Shown: positions 7,237-16,139, counted from the stretch's first letter. The stretch: 64,000 bases of DNA from Desulforamulus hydrothermalis Lam5 = DSM 18033 (GCF_000315365.1 NZ_CAOS01000012.1:1-64000); one strand, 5' to 3'. Notes: a model not told the origin generated them from the sequence alone. Translations and numbers: made by a program.

Positions 7237-8504
7237 CGCTTTAAAAGTTCATGTTTGGAAATTACTACTTTTTTCGGTGTCAGTTTATGCCACTGGCGTC
7301 GCAGATGGGACAATCCCCCGGGATGAAGCAAAAACATGAGCCAGCGCTGATACCACGCCACCAGCGAGCGAAGGCCGGGAGTAAGGTCGTAGACCGAAAA
7401 ACCCAGTTGGCTGGTGCCCCGGTGAATCATGGTAATGCCCATCAGTGCTTTAATACCCTGGTAAGCCGGGTCCTGCGAAACGGTTTTTGCCAGCACGGGC
7501 AGTGATCTTCTGGTTTCCCGCAGCAAGGCAAGGCCGATTAACTCCAATGAACGGGCGGTTGTAGTAATTTTTTGCAAAAATTTATTATTAAAATGCAGCT
7601 CACCAATTTTATCGCCTGGCAGCAAAGTTGTGCCATCCGGCAGTTCCATGCGGCGGCCCCGGTAATGACGTACCGCCAGGCGAAAAAGACTGTTTTCCTG
7701 GCCGCCTACCGGACGCAGGCCGGCCAGACGCTCAAAGCAGTATTCCCATACTTGCCATAGGCTGCGCAAAATTTTCTTAACAATATAAGGATCTTGACAG
7801 AGCAGCAATTCATCCAGGCTAACGGCCCGGAGGTTTTTTTGCTGTAAAGTTTGCATTATGCAGGGCAAAGCTGCCACCATGTTGGCCGGACCGCTTATGA
7901 CGGCTCCTGGCTTGGTACAGCGATCATGAAAAACAATAATATCGCCCGATTTCACCTTGCTTTGCACAATGTCGTGGATGCGCCGGGGCGATGAACCCGG
8001 GTGCCAATCCCAGCTCATGAAAGTCCACAATACTGTCTGTTGCCGTGATAATAACAGATATATGTATGTAAATAAATTAAACACACCCCAGGCGGGGCGG
8101 AAAAATCGCGGCGCATTACCGGTAATGCCTTCAATGGCCTTAATGCCGCTGCTTATCTCCCGCGTGGCAGACCAAGGGGATTGTAACCAAGCGAAACGAT
8201 GAAGGTAACCGTGGGTGCCGATACTATGTCCTTCGGCAATAATCCGCTTTACCAGGCCTTGATTTTGTACAGCGTGCTGACCTACCAGAAAAAAAGTGGC
8301 TTTAGCCTGGTATTGTTGCAAAACATCTAATACTTGAGGAGTATAATCAGGATCAGGACCGTCGTCAAAGGTCAGGGCAACCAGACCCGATTTTTTGCTG
8401 CCCCGAAAGATTGACCCTAGATGCATCAGACGTCCCAAAATGGTTGGCAACAGCATGTAAAAAAAGATTACAAGGCCAGCCAGCTTTAAAACGGTTTCAA
8501 ACAC
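7161..8504 (-). CDS. Polysaccharide deacetylase fused to a YkoP-like domain
   Basis: This 447-residue protein starts with a membrane segment (about 7-27), followed by a NodB domain (about 40-235) with TFDDGPD, THGYLH and VFHDR motifs. The last ~180 residues (LFRLAVRHYRGRRMELPDGT..., FNNKFLQ) resemble the separate B. subtilis YkoP protein, here fused in one chain. The Arg of the third NodB motif is kept as FFRPAWG. It probably works on an envelope glycan. The GTG start has AGGAGTG upstream, just after the stop of the MFS gene, so the two genes are co-transcribed with the YuiD-like gene. The 3' end runs 76 bp into larA on the other strand. Confidence 0.85.
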   Translation of the reverse strand: MFETVLKLAGLVIFFYMLLPTILGRLMHLGSIFRGSKKSGLVALTFDDGPDPDYTPQVLDVLQQYQAKATFFLVGQHAVQNQGLVKRIIAEGHSIGTHGYLHRFAWLQSPWSATREISSGIKAIEGITGNAPRFFRPAWGVFNLFTYIYLLLSRQQTVLWTFMSWDWHPGSSPRRIHDIVQSKVKSGDIIVFHDRCTKPGAVISGPANMVAALPCIMQTLQQKNLRAVSLDELLLCQDPYIVKKILRSLWQVWEYCFERLAGLRPVGGQENSLFRLAVRHYRGRRMELPDGTTLLPGDKIGELHFNNKFLQKITTTARSLELIGLALLRETRRSLPVLAKTVSQDPAYQGIKALMGITMIHRGTSQLGFSVYDLTPGLRSLVAWYQRWLMFLLHPGGLSHLRRQWHKLTPKKVVISKHELLKRYLSDNIAWPERGKTNPAKGTANAR

Positions 8505-8510
8505 GTTTAA

Positions 8511-9689
8511 TCACTCCTGGTTGCTTAAAGTCCGGTCAAAGGGGTAGTAAAGATAAAACAAACCCATGCCGGCCAGGATGAATGCACTTAAAAAAATAGC
8601 CCCGGTGGGATGCAGCCAACCAAAGATTGCCCCGCCCAGCACAGGGCCGACAGCTATGCCCAGTCCCTCCAGGGTGGTGAAAATGCCCCACCCGGTAGCC
8701 TGTTGCTCCGGTGGGATAGCTCTGGCCAGTAAAGAATTCCAGGCAGGCAACACGGCCGCGTAGGAAAAACCAACCAGAACAGCCAACAGCATTAAAGCAG
8801 GAAAGCTGTGTGCCCGGGTTAACAAAGACAAAAACAAGGCACTGAGCAAAAAGCCGGCTGTTAATAATTTTTTTAACGGCCACCGATCTGCCAGTTTTCC
8901 CATAGGTATTAAAAATAGAACGGTGGCAGCCCCGCCGGCGGTTAATAACAAACCATACTGCCGGGAGGATAAGCCTAACACCCCGGTGGCATATACCGGA
9001 AGGATCGGCAATAACAAACTGGCTGCCATGGTCTGCAAAAACATCCCGGGTAGCAAAATCTTCACCACCATGGGGTCTGCCGCCAGTTTTCTCAGTTGGT
9101 CGGCCAGGGAGAGTTGTTTGCCGGCTCCTTGGGCCGGCAAGGGAACCAGTATGCCCACAACCAGACAGATAACCCAGATACCGATCAGCAGTTGAAAGGC
9201 GGTACGAAAGCCGGCGGTTAACACAAAGTTAATACTCACCGGGCCTGCCCCGGCGCCCAACAGCCAGGCAGAGAAAACAGCGCCCATACGGGCCGCCCGA
9301 TCAGGATGACCGATGGGGGCCACCCGGCTGACAACAGCCAGCCATATGGGAGCAAAACCAAGCCCGAACAGGCCCGCCCAAAACACTGCCAACCAGGTAG
9401 CGTGCTGCTGAAATAAACCCAGCAGGGCAAGCAAGCTCAACAGCAAGCCGGCCAGCAGGACAGGTTTGCCATGCCGATCCAACTGGCAGCCCACAGCTGT
9501 TTTAAAAACAGTTTCAGTAAAGTAATGGGCTGATACCACCAGACCGGCGCCGGCAACCGAGGCATTTAAAAAATGAACGGTATACAGAGGCCAGAAGGTT
9601 AGAAAAAAAGCGCTTCTGGTTAGCTCGGTAAGAAACAATAATATTATTAAAGATAAATCCTGACGTGAGAGAAAACTCAAATGCAACAA
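8511..9689 (-). CDS. Major facilitator superfamily transporter
   Basis: This is a 12-helix MFS permease (392 residues). The signature between helices 2 and 3 is seen as GCQLDRHGKPVLL, and a second related loop GKLADRWPLKKLL lies between helices 8 and 9. Helices fill the whole chain, with a hydrophilic central loop near 190-215. No substrate can be named; the family includes drug and sugar exporters. A TTG at 9689 is chosen because AAGGAG lies 9 bp upstream and it clears the upstream gene; an ATG at 9734 would overlap that gene by 32 bp. It lies between the YuiD-like and deacetylase-YkoP genes in one operon, so export of or tolerance to an envelope compound is possible. Confidence 0.87.
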   Translation of the reverse strand: MLHLSFLSRQDLSLIILLFLTELTRSAFFLTFWPLYTVHFLNASVAGAGLVVSAHYFTETVFKTAVGCQLDRHGKPVLLAGLLLSLLALLGLFQQHATWLAVFWAGLFGLGFAPIWLAVVSRVAPIGHPDRAARMGAVFSAWLLGAGAGPVSINFVLTAGFRTAFQLLIGIWVICLVVGILVPLPAQGAGKQLSLADQLRKLAADPMVVKILLPGMFLQTMAASLLLPILPVYATGVLGLSSRQYGLLLTAGGAATVLFLIPMGKLADRWPLKKLLTAGFLLSALFLSLLTRAHSFPALMLLAVLVGFSYAAVLPAWNSLLARAIPPEQQATGWGIFTTLEGLGIAVGPVLGGAIFGWLHPTGAIFLSAFILAGMGLFYLYYPFDRTLSNQE

Positions 9690-9702
9690 CTTATGATACT
9701 CC

Positions 9703-10152
9703 TTAGAAGACCACTGCAGCCATGATAACGCCAATCATGGCACCCACCGCCACTTCAGATGGAGTGTGGCCAATTAGCTCTTTGAGAGCCTTGACATTTT
9801 GCTGTCCGTCCTGGCGTCCCATCTCTTCTAAAATTTGATTTAACACTTTGGCATGAATGCCGGCAGCCCGGCGCACTCCCATCGCATCATACATAACTAT
9901 TAAAGAAAAAATAGCCGTAATGGTAAAAAGAGAAGAAGACCAGCCATAGCTTAAACCGGCGGCAGTGGCCAAAGCGGTGACCATAGCTGAGTGAGAACTG
10001 GGCATGCCGCCGGCTTCAAAAAACCTCTCCCAGCGCCACTTTTTGTTTGTTAGACATTCCAGCAACCCTTTAAGAAACTGGGCGGTTAAAAAAGCTGTCA
10101 AGGGAGCAAACAGGATTTTATTTAAATATAACCAGTAATACAGTTTTGACAA
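9703..10152 (-). CDS. yuiD: YuiD/DUF212 family membrane protein (PAP2-related)
   Basis: This 149-residue protein belongs to the DUF212 family, distantly related to acid phosphatase/vanadium haloperoxidases. GGMPSSHSAMVTAL (48-61) and the later VMYDAMGVRRAAG and GHTPSEV are the family landmarks. Four membrane segments are likely. A role in lipid phosphate or undecaprenyl phosphate metabolism is a guess from fold and neighbours. The TTG at 10152 is preceded by AGAGGTGA at good spacing, and the nearby ATG is in another frame. It is the first gene of a three-gene operon with the MFS and deacetylase genes. Confidence 0.88.
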   Translation of the reverse strand: MSKLYYWLYLNKILFAPLTAFLTAQFLKGLLECLTNKKWRWERFFEAGGMPSSHSAMVTALATAAGLSYGWSSSLFTITAIFSLIVMYDAMGVRRAAGIHAKVLNQILEEMGRQDGQQNVKALKELIGHTPSEVAVGAMIGVIMAAVVF

Positions 10153-10391
10153 ACATATTCACCTCTTACATGTTGCACTGTTGAACAGACCTTGGTTATT
10201 AAATTACTATTCTCTGTGTTAAGGGTAAATCCTTGCTAGTGTTGAATAATCAGAACTGGTTGATTATAACAACCTGTATGGTTATCAAAATTTTGACACC
10301 TATGGAAAAATTATTGGTCTTCAAGGCAATTTAGCTTCCTGTTACAATTTTTAGAGGGACCGGGGCTAAAAATTTTTAAGCAGGAGGAGTT

Positions 10392-11438
10392 ATGACAAAA
10401 AGAAGACGGACAACCATAGGAATCCTGTTGCTTTACCTTTTCACTTTTAACTTTATGTTTTGGCCGGCACCGGCCGCCGCCAGCCAGTCTAAACCCATTG
10501 TCATGGGGTATTATGCCAAGGACTGGTACACTGATGACCTATCCTATAATTCACTGGTTAACTACCATAATTATCTGGATTATGTAGCTGCTTTTTCTGC
10601 CCGCATCAACAGCGACGGCTCACTAACTGTTGATTTTCCTCCCACGGAAGGTATCAAGCTGGCTCAAAAGAAAGGGGTTAAACCTTTATTAGTGGTACAT
10701 AACATGCACAACGGTATGGATAGTGCCACTGCTTCGGCTGTACTGGGAGATTCCCGGAAAAGATGGCGCCTGGCAGTCAATATTGTTTCGTTAGTTAAAC
10801 AATATGGCTATGCCGGTGTAAATATTGATTTAGAGGCAGTACCTCCCCAAAACAGAAACGACTATAATAAGTTATTGTGGGAATTAAAGGGTTTATTGAA
10901 ACCCGGTGGCTATCTTCTGACGGCGGCGGTGCCGGCAAAAAACAGCCCGCAGTGGAACAGCAGCTGGTCGGGAGCTTACGACTATCGGGAAATTGGACGA
11001 GTTTGCGACTATGTGATGCTGATGACCTACGATGAGCATTGGTTTGGAGGCCAACCTGGGCCCATTGCGTCATTACCTTGGGTGCAAAGTGTATTAAATT
11101 ACGCCACGGAGCAAATTCCCTCCCATAAAATAATCTTAGGCCTGGCTGCCTATGGTTATGACTGGTCAGCCAGTAAAAACCGCTCAGTTAAATGGAAGGA
11201 TATTAATCAATTAGTTAAGCAAACCGGTGCGGTGATTCGCTGGGATAACGTCAGCTGTTCGCCGTATTTGTACTACTGGGTTGGTTCTGAAAAACATGAA
11301 GTTTGGTTCGAAAATAAATACAGCCTGGGTATCAAATTAGGTCTGGTAAAATCCTACCGGCTGGGCGGTGTAGGCTTCTGGCGCATGGGCTTTGAAGACC
11401 AAGCTTTTTGGAGTACCCTGCAGACAAAATTAAAATAA
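10392..11438 (+). CDS. Glycosyl hydrolase family 18 protein, secreted
   Basis: The 348-residue protein has a signal peptide (about 1-30, ending APAAA) and a GH18 barrel. The catalytic motif AGVNIDLE (141-148) gives E148 as acid and D146 as partner, close to the spore-cortex hydrolases YaaH/SleL, though no LysM domains are present. The downstream motifs MLMTYDEHW and GVGFWRMG complete the barrel. It probably cleaves N-acetylglucosaminyl bonds in peptidoglycan or spore cortex. The ATG at 10392 follows GCAGGAGGAG. It is a single gene divergent from the yuiD operon, with a 239-bp gap between them in which no clear site was found. Confidence 0.92.
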   Translation: MTKRRRTTIGILLLYLFTFNFMFWPAPAAASQSKPIVMGYYAKDWYTDDLSYNSLVNYHNYLDYVAAFSARINSDGSLTVDFPPTEGIKLAQKKGVKPLLVVHNMHNGMDSATASAVLGDSRKRWRLAVNIVSLVKQYGYAGVNIDLEAVPPQNRNDYNKLLWELKGLLKPGGYLLTAAVPAKNSPQWNSSWSGAYDYREIGRVCDYVMLMTYDEHWFGGQPGPIASLPWVQSVLNYATEQIPSHKIILGLAAYGYDWSASKNRSVKWKDINQLVKQTGAVIRWDNVSCSPYLYYWVGSEKHEVWFENKYSLGIKLGLVKSYRLGGVGFWRMGFEDQAFWSTLQTKLK

Positions 11439-11528
11439 CGGCTTAAGTTTTATAATATCAGGCGTTTCAGCCTGCCCGGATGCATGTTTCCCTGTCAGCC
11501 GCCTGTAAATTACCGTAACAACACTTGA

Positions 11529-11635
11529 TGAATAAAAAGTGAGTTGGGGCGGCACCCACAGAAAGTGGGGCCTCCCTAATTCCGCAGCTAATCTTAACGG
11601 ATATGGGATTATCCTGACATCTCAAGTTTGTCAAC
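11529..11635 (-). repeat. Intergenic repeat family, decayed copy D
   Basis: The plus strand reads ACTTGATGAATAAAAAGTGAG, GGGGCGGCACCCACAGAAAGTGGGG and, further on, AGTTTGTCAACAGG. These follow in the same order as in copy A (ACTTGATAAGCGAAGGAGT, GGGGTGGCGCCCACAGGACGTGGG, TGTTTGTCAACAC). The middle is diverged. It lies after the GH18 gene. Confidence 0.5.
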
Positions 11636-11663
11636 AGGCTGAGGGAGGCGCAAGGCCTCCCGG

Positions 11664-11825
11664 CTAGCTTTCATTTGCGGCTGATTTTTGGGTAACCGCC
11701 AGTAAATAAATCTCTTGCTTGATTTTAGCCAATTCATTTAGCTGGGACTGCGCCTGGTTTAAGGTTTCAATTTGCTCCTCAGACAAAGGAGCAATTTCCA
11801 GTCCTTCTGTGTTGATATCTACCAC
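11664..11825 (-). CDS. Small coiled-coil-like hypothetical protein (53 aa)
   Basis: A 53-residue frame starts at a GTG, 8 bp after AAAGGAGGG, which is one of the strongest ribosome binding sites in the window. The product begins VVDINTEGLEIAPLSEEQIE and is acidic and Gln/Leu-rich, likely a single long helix. It has no Cys, membrane segment or known motif. It ends in a stretch GC-rich enough to pair (GAGGGAGGCGCAAGGCCTCCC), possibly a terminator. It is divergent from the first feo operon. No function is assigned. Confidence 0.6.
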   Translation of the reverse strand: MVDINTEGLEIAPLSEEQIETLNQAQSQLNELAKIKQEIYLLAVTQKSAANES

Positions 11826-11883
11826 AACATATCCCTCCTTTGCGAACTATTTTTTCCCGCCAAACATAATATAAACAAACCCC

Positions 11884-11912
11884 TTGCTTTGGCTGTGAGT
11901 GAGAATTATAAT
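11884..11912 (+). promoter_or_regulatory. Sigma-A-type promoter of feoA-feoB
   Basis: TTGCTT and TATAAT are separated by exactly 17 bp, 61 bp upstream of the feoA start. The Fur box begins 7 bp after the -10 box, so bound Fur would cover the transcription start. Confidence 0.72.
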
Positions 11913-11918
11913 AAAAAT

Positions 11919-11937
11919 GACATTGATAACCATTATC
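11919..11937 (+). promoter_or_regulatory. Fur box upstream of feoA-feoB
   Basis: GACATTGATAACCATTATC matches the 19-bp consensus GATAATGATAATCATTATC at 16 of 19 positions. It sits just after the -10 box of the feoA promoter. Fur is encoded 3.7 kb downstream. Confidence 0.85.
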
Positions 11938-11972
11938 TTTGAATGTTTTGACCGGTAGGAGGGAAGTGTGGC

Positions 11973-12194
11973 ATGACACTGGATAAATGTAAAAGAGGAC
12001 AAAAAATTAAAATAGTTAATATTAATAACGAAGTGATCAGGTCACAGGCCATCCGGTTTGGTATTTTTGAAGGAACGGTTGTTACTTGTGAAGAAGTAGT
12101 ACCGGCAGGACCGGTGGTGGTCGGTATGTGCAAACAACAGATTGCCATTGGCCGCGAGCTGGCTAAAAATATTGCCGTTCAACCGGTTAACTAA
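11973..12194 (+). CDS. feoA: Ferrous iron transport protein A
   Basis: FeoA is a small SH3-like cytoplasmic protein that works with FeoB in Fe(II) uptake. The 73-residue product shows the family pattern LDKCKRGQKIKIVNI...AIRFGIFEGTVV and ends in IAIGRELAKNI. The ATG follows TAGGAGGGAAGTGTGGC. feoB starts 24 bp after its stop. The operon has its own promoter and Fur box, so low iron should turn it on. Confidence 0.95.
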   Translation: MTLDKCKRGQKIKIVNINNEVIRSQAIRFGIFEGTVVTCEEVVPAGPVVVGMCKQQIAIGRELAKNIAVQPVN

Positions 12195-12218
12195 ATAAGT
12201 TATCGAGGTAGTTGAAAA

Positions 12219-14159
12219 ATGAATAATCAAAGTGCTGGGCAAGGGGAAGCCGGCGGCAAAAACATCGTTTTAGTGGGCAACCCCAATGTAGGAAAATCGG
12301 TGTTTTTCAATTATTTAACCGGGCGCTACACGGATGTAGCCAACTTCCCGGGTACTACGACAAACGTAATATGCGGACGCTTTGGCCGGCACGCCGTCAC
12401 TGACACCCCGGGGATTTATGGAATATCCTCATTTAGTGAGGAGGAAAAAATTGCCCGGGATATTGTTTTGCATGGGGATATTTTGGTAAATATTGTTGAC
12501 GGAGTCCATCTAGAACGGGATTTGTTTTTAACCCAACAGCTGATAGATACCGGACTGCCGGTACTGGTTGTGATTAATATGATGGATGAAGTTCGACAAC
12601 AGGGGATAAAAATTGACATTCCGGTGTTGAGCGAACTGTTGGGGGTGCCGGTAATCGCAACCGTGGCGGTTGAAGGAAAAGGTATGGATCAGCTGCCCGG
12701 TGCCGTCCGCCAGGCCCGGACAGGCCGTCGTTTGCCGCTGGTGCAAGAAAAAATGGCAGAGTTGCCGGCGCAGATACCGGATCCCGACAAACTGCTTATT
12801 TTAGAAGGGGATTCTGCTGTAGCAACCAGACACGGTATGGTGCCGGGAAGTGACCGGGAACTGATTTACAGCGCCAGGCGGCGGTGGGTTAACGAACTGG
12901 TGGCCATGTCGGTCAAAGAAACCGGTCGCGGTGATGTTTGGAGTGCTTCTCTCAGTCGTTGGATGATTCAACCCCTAACCGGGATTCCTACACTGATATT
13001 CATTTTGTGGCTTCTCTATCAACTGATAGGGGTGTTTGTGGCGCAAACGGTGGTAGGTTTTACCGAAGAGGTGTTGATGGGCGAGTATTTTCAGCCTGCG
13101 GTCAGAGACCTGGCCAGCCGTTTCCTGGCACCGGCTTCCCCCATCAATCAAATATTGGTAGGGGATTTTGGCGTAATTACCATGACGGTTACCTATCTGC
13201 TGGGGCTTTTATTCCCTCTGGTACTGGGCTTTAACCTGGTGTTGGCTTTATTAGAAGACAGTGGCTACCTGCCACGCATTGCCATACTGCTGGATCGCTT
13301 GCTGACCTCCTTTGGATTGAACGGCCAGGCAGTAATCCCGCTGGTGCTGGGCTTTGGCTGTGTAACCATGGCTCTGCTGTCTACCCGGTTGCTGGGATCG
13401 GAACGGGAACGGCGCATCGCTACCGTTATACTGGCATTAACCGTGCCCTGTTCTGCTCAACTGGCCATTATCACCACCATGCTGGCAGGGCTGGGGCCGG
13501 GTTATGCCGTTGTCTACGGCTTAATTATTATCAGTGTATTTTTAACCGGGGGATTAGTCTTAAACCGGTTTATACCGGGCCAATCCACCTCCCTTTGGAT
13601 TGATTTGCCTCCTCTCAGACTGCCCAGACCGGGAAATGTAGTAAAAAAAAGTTGGCTTAAAAGCACAGAATTTATCACTGAAGCAGCCCCGCTGTTTGCT
13701 TTAGGCGCCTTTTTTTTGGGTATTTTAGAAGTGACGGGGGCTTTATATGCCATTGAAAATGCCCTTCTTCCCTTGACGGTAAACTGGCTTGGCTTGCCCA
13801 AGGAAGCAGCCGGCGGATTTATAATGGGAGTAATTCGGCGGGAGTTTGGGACCGCAGGGCTGTTTGTTTTTCCTATGTCGGACATGCAAAAAATGGTGGC
13901 TTTGACCACTATTACTCTGTTTGTTCCCTGTATTGCATCCGCCATGGTGATATATAAAGAAAGGGGTTGGCGGGAAGGTACTGCCATTTGGCTGGGTGTT
14001 ATGACAGTGGCCTTCTTTATCGGAGGAATTATAAACCAGTTGCTGAACTACTTTACCAATGTCTTGCCGGCAACTTCCCCGTTAACCATGTTAGCGGGTG
14101 TCATCATGCTGGGGCTGGCTGTGCTGCTGGGCCTGCACCGGCTAAAACCCGTCAGATAG
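12219..14159 (+). CDS. feoB: Ferrous iron transport GTPase/permease FeoB (copy 1)
   Basis: This 646-residue protein has an N-terminal G domain and a C-terminal membrane domain that carries Fe(II) into the cell. G1 is GNPNVGKS (20-27), G2 lies near GTTTN, G3 is DTPGIYG and G4 is an unusual INMMDE in place of NKxD, as often in FeoB. The membrane part shows two Gate-like repeats (EDSGYLPRIA..., VPCSAQLAIITTM, VPCIASAMVI). At 646 residues it is shorter than proteobacterial FeoB but similar to the second copy at 18.5 kb. The ATG follows ATCGAGGTAG. It ends the feoA-feoB operon. Confidence 0.95.
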   Translation: MNNQSAGQGEAGGKNIVLVGNPNVGKSVFFNYLTGRYTDVANFPGTTTNVICGRFGRHAVTDTPGIYGISSFSEEEKIARDIVLHGDILVNIVDGVHLERDLFLTQQLIDTGLPVLVVINMMDEVRQQGIKIDIPVLSELLGVPVIATVAVEGKGMDQLPGAVRQARTGRRLPLVQEKMAELPAQIPDPDKLLILEGDSAVATRHGMVPGSDRELIYSARRRWVNELVAMSVKETGRGDVWSASLSRWMIQPLTGIPTLIFILWLLYQLIGVFVAQTVVGFTEEVLMGEYFQPAVRDLASRFLAPASPINQILVGDFGVITMTVTYLLGLLFPLVLGFNLVLALLEDSGYLPRIAILLDRLLTSFGLNGQAVIPLVLGFGCVTMALLSTRLLGSERERRIATVILALTVPCSAQLAIITTMLAGLGPGYAVVYGLIIISVFLTGGLVLNRFIPGQSTSLWIDLPPLRLPRPGNVVKKSWLKSTEFITEAAPLFALGAFFLGILEVTGALYAIENALLPLTVNWLGLPKEAAGGFIMGVIRREFGTAGLFVFPMSDMQKMVALTTITLFVPCIASAMVIYKERGWREGTAIWLGVMTVAFFIGGIINQLLNYFTNVLPATSPLTMLAGVIMLGLAVLLGLHRLKPVR

Positions 14160-14261
14160 ATTAAATCTGTCAGTATTATAAAAACAGATCGGCTTGCAGA
14201 AAAAAGGTTGTAAAACTAAAGTGGGGTTCTACTTCTGTCAACGGCCCCGATTGAGAGCGGA

Positions 14262-14335
14262 GCACCCTGGTGTTGCCGGTGGCTCGAAAGGCCGGAGGGG
14301 ATGATTGATCACCGGCAAGATTTGTCTACAGTTTA
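14262..14335 (-). repeat. Intergenic repeat family, decayed copy G
   Basis: The plus strand has GGTGTTGCCGGTGGCTCG, GGCCGGAGGGGATGATTGATCACC and GATTTGTCTACAG in the order and spacing of the same blocks in copy A (GTGCTGTCGGTGCG, GACCGGAGCTAAAGGGGATC, TGTTTGTCAACA). It is strongly diverged and lies between feoB and the dacF-type gene. Confidence 0.4.
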
Positions 14336-14351
14336 AAAAACAGGTGATGAT

Positions 14352-15587
14352 GTGTTAACAAGAATATTGGCGGTTATCATATTATTTTTGTCCTTTGGCA
14401 GTTGTCTACCCACCGCCCGGGCAGAAGCACCGCAGATTGTTGGGGAGGCAGCCGCTTTGCTGGATGCCGGTACCGGGCAGTTGCTGTATGGCAAGCAAGA
14501 ACACAAAAGGATGTTCCCCGCCAGTACCACCAAGGTACTAACTGCCCTGGTAGCTATGGAAAGAGCAGACCTGAAAGAAACGGTGACCATTGGACCTAAC
14601 CCTGTCAATGCCGGAGGCACCTCCATGTGGTTTCAGGAGGGAGAGCGGTTAACCCTGGAGGAGTTGCTTTATGCCCTGCTTTTAAACTCCGCCAACGATG
14701 CCGGGGTGGCTATTGCGGAACATGTGGCCGGATCGGTAGAAAATTTTGCCGCTATATGTAATCAAAGGGCAAAGGAGTTGGGAGCCCGGGACACCCATTT
14801 TACCAATCCGCACGGCATGCCGGATGCCAATCACTATTCCACCGCTTACGATTTGGCCTTAATGGGGCGGGAAGCCATGAAAAACAAGGATTTCAGGAAG
14901 ATTGTGGCCACTGTTCACCATGAAGTTCCCCGCAGCGACCCGGAGGCACAAAAATATTTATTTAACCATAATAAATTGCTGTGGAGCAAAGTTTACGGCT
15001 ATCAGGGTGCTACCGGCATTAAAACCGGCTACACCGTACAGGCCGGCCAGTGCATTATAGCTGCCGCCCAACGGGATGGGCGGGAATTAATAGCTGTAGT
15101 TTTGCGCAGTGAAGGCAGTAATTTATGGACCGATGCAGCGCGCCTGTTGGACTATGGTTTTGCCAATTTTACCAACCAACAGTTGGTTCGGCAGGGCGAA
15201 GTTATGGACAAGCTGCCTGTCAAATACGGAAAAAGCCAGGTAAGCCTGGTGGCCGCATCGGATTTTTTATATACCTTTCCCAGGCAAGGGGCTGCGGAAG
15301 TTCAGATCAGCAAAGAAATTATACCGTCAATAAAGGCTCCCGTCACAAAAGGCCAGGTATTGGGTACGGTTTTACTCAAGAGCGGCGAGCAAGAGCTGGG
15401 CAGAGTGAACTTGGTGGCGGCTGCTGATGTGCAACGTGACTGGTGGGCCATCAGTAAAGCATTTGTTACCTGGACTGTGCCGCCGCTGGTAATATTGCTT
15501 TGGATTCGCCGGCGTTTGATGCTTTACCGGCGAAGGAAGCAGCGGGCAGCAAGGCGCCGCCGGTATTACGACTACGAGATAGAATAA
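14352..15587 (+). CDS. dacF: D-alanyl-D-alanine carboxypeptidase (DacF/PBP5 type)
   Basis: This low-molecular-weight penicillin-binding protein trims the terminal D-Ala from peptidoglycan stem peptides. A signal peptide (1-24, ending ARA) is followed by the transpeptidase-like domain with STTK (58-61, catalytic Ser), SAN (113-115) and KTG (in GIKTGYT). After a beta-rich C-terminal domain comes a membrane segment (about 365-387) and a very basic tail rich in Arg, so the protein is anchored at its C-terminus. The GTG at 14352 is the only good start before the signal peptide, though its ribosome binding site is weak. In sporulating bacteria this family often acts on the cortex. Confidence 0.93.
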   Translation: MLTRILAVIILFLSFGSCLPTARAEAPQIVGEAAALLDAGTGQLLYGKQEHKRMFPASTTKVLTALVAMERADLKETVTIGPNPVNAGGTSMWFQEGERLTLEELLYALLLNSANDAGVAIAEHVAGSVENFAAICNQRAKELGARDTHFTNPHGMPDANHYSTAYDLALMGREAMKNKDFRKIVATVHHEVPRSDPEAQKYLFNHNKLLWSKVYGYQGATGIKTGYTVQAGQCIIAAAQRDGRELIAVVLRSEGSNLWTDAARLLDYGFANFTNQQLVRQGEVMDKLPVKYGKSQVSLVAASDFLYTFPRQGAAEVQISKEIIPSIKAPVTKGQVLGTVLLKSGEQELGRVNLVAAADVQRDWWAISKAFVTWTVPPLVILLWIRRRLMLYRRRKQRAARRRRYYDYEIE

Positions 15588-15592
15588 CTGCA

Positions 15593-15621
15593 TTGACACC
15601 CGCAGCAAAAAACAATATACT
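15593..15621 (+). promoter_or_regulatory. Sigma-A-type promoter of fur
   Basis: A consensus TTGACA and a TATACT are separated by exactly 17 bp, 31 bp before the fur start codon. No Fur box was recognised in it. Confidence 0.75.
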
Positions 15622-15651
15622 GGAAAAAAGCGGCTCGGGTGGTGTTTTTGT

Positions 15652-16089
15652 TTGAAAAACATTATAAATCAAGTTGGAGAAAAGCTGAAGGCTAAAGAGT
15701 ACAAATTAACCCCCCAAAGGCAGCAAATTTTAGAAGTAATGCTGGAAAATAAAGATAAGCATTTGAGTGCAGAGGATGTATATACGCTGGTTAAAAGAAA
15801 AGCGCCGGATGTGGGGCTGGCAACGGTTTACCGTACCTTGGAGCTGTTCCTGGAACATGATATTATCCATAGTGTGGACTTTGGTGACGGACGCAAACGT
15901 TATGAATACGGTGATAACAGCGACCGGCATCACCATCACCACGCCATCTGTCTTAAATGCGGTAAGATCTTGGAGATAAACGAGGACTTGCTGGAGGAAC
16001 TGGAAAAACAGGTATTTAAAGATTATAATTTTGTTGTTATTGATCACGAACTGAAGATTTTTGGTTACTGCGGCGAATGCAAGCGGTAA
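15652..16089 (+). CDS. fur: Fur-family metalloregulator
   Basis: This 145-residue protein has the winged-helix DNA-binding domain (about 10-85, TPQRQQILEVML and ATVYRTLELF) and the C-terminal metal-binding domain. A five-His run followed by ICLKCGKI and ending in FGYCGEC gives the regulatory and zinc sites of Fur. Its place between two feo operons with Fur boxes makes iron-dependent Fur the best call, rather than PerR or Zur. The TTG start follows GGTGGTG, and the promoter at 15593 is consensus-like. A strong terminator follows. Confidence 0.9.
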   Translation: MKNIINQVGEKLKAKEYKLTPQRQQILEVMLENKDKHLSAEDVYTLVKRKAPDVGLATVYRTLELFLEHDIIHSVDFGDGRKRYEYGDNSDRHHHHHAICLKCGKILEINEDLLEELEKQVFKDYNFVVIDHELKIFGYCGECKR

Positions 16090-16096
16090 GTTGAGA

Positions 16097-16139
16097 GGGT
16101 GCTCAAAGGTCTGAAAACAGACCGGAGCCACCCTTTTTT
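16097..16139 (+). terminator. Terminator after fur
   Basis: GGTCTG-AAAA-CAGACC forms a 6-bp hairpin nested in a GGGTG...CACCC outer stem, followed by TTTTTT. Confidence 0.88.

Noticed and set aside
12528-12746. Frames antisense to feoB, ftsZ, mur genes and cooS
   Set aside because: They lie wholly inside well-supported genes and lack ribosome sites and recognisable protein features.
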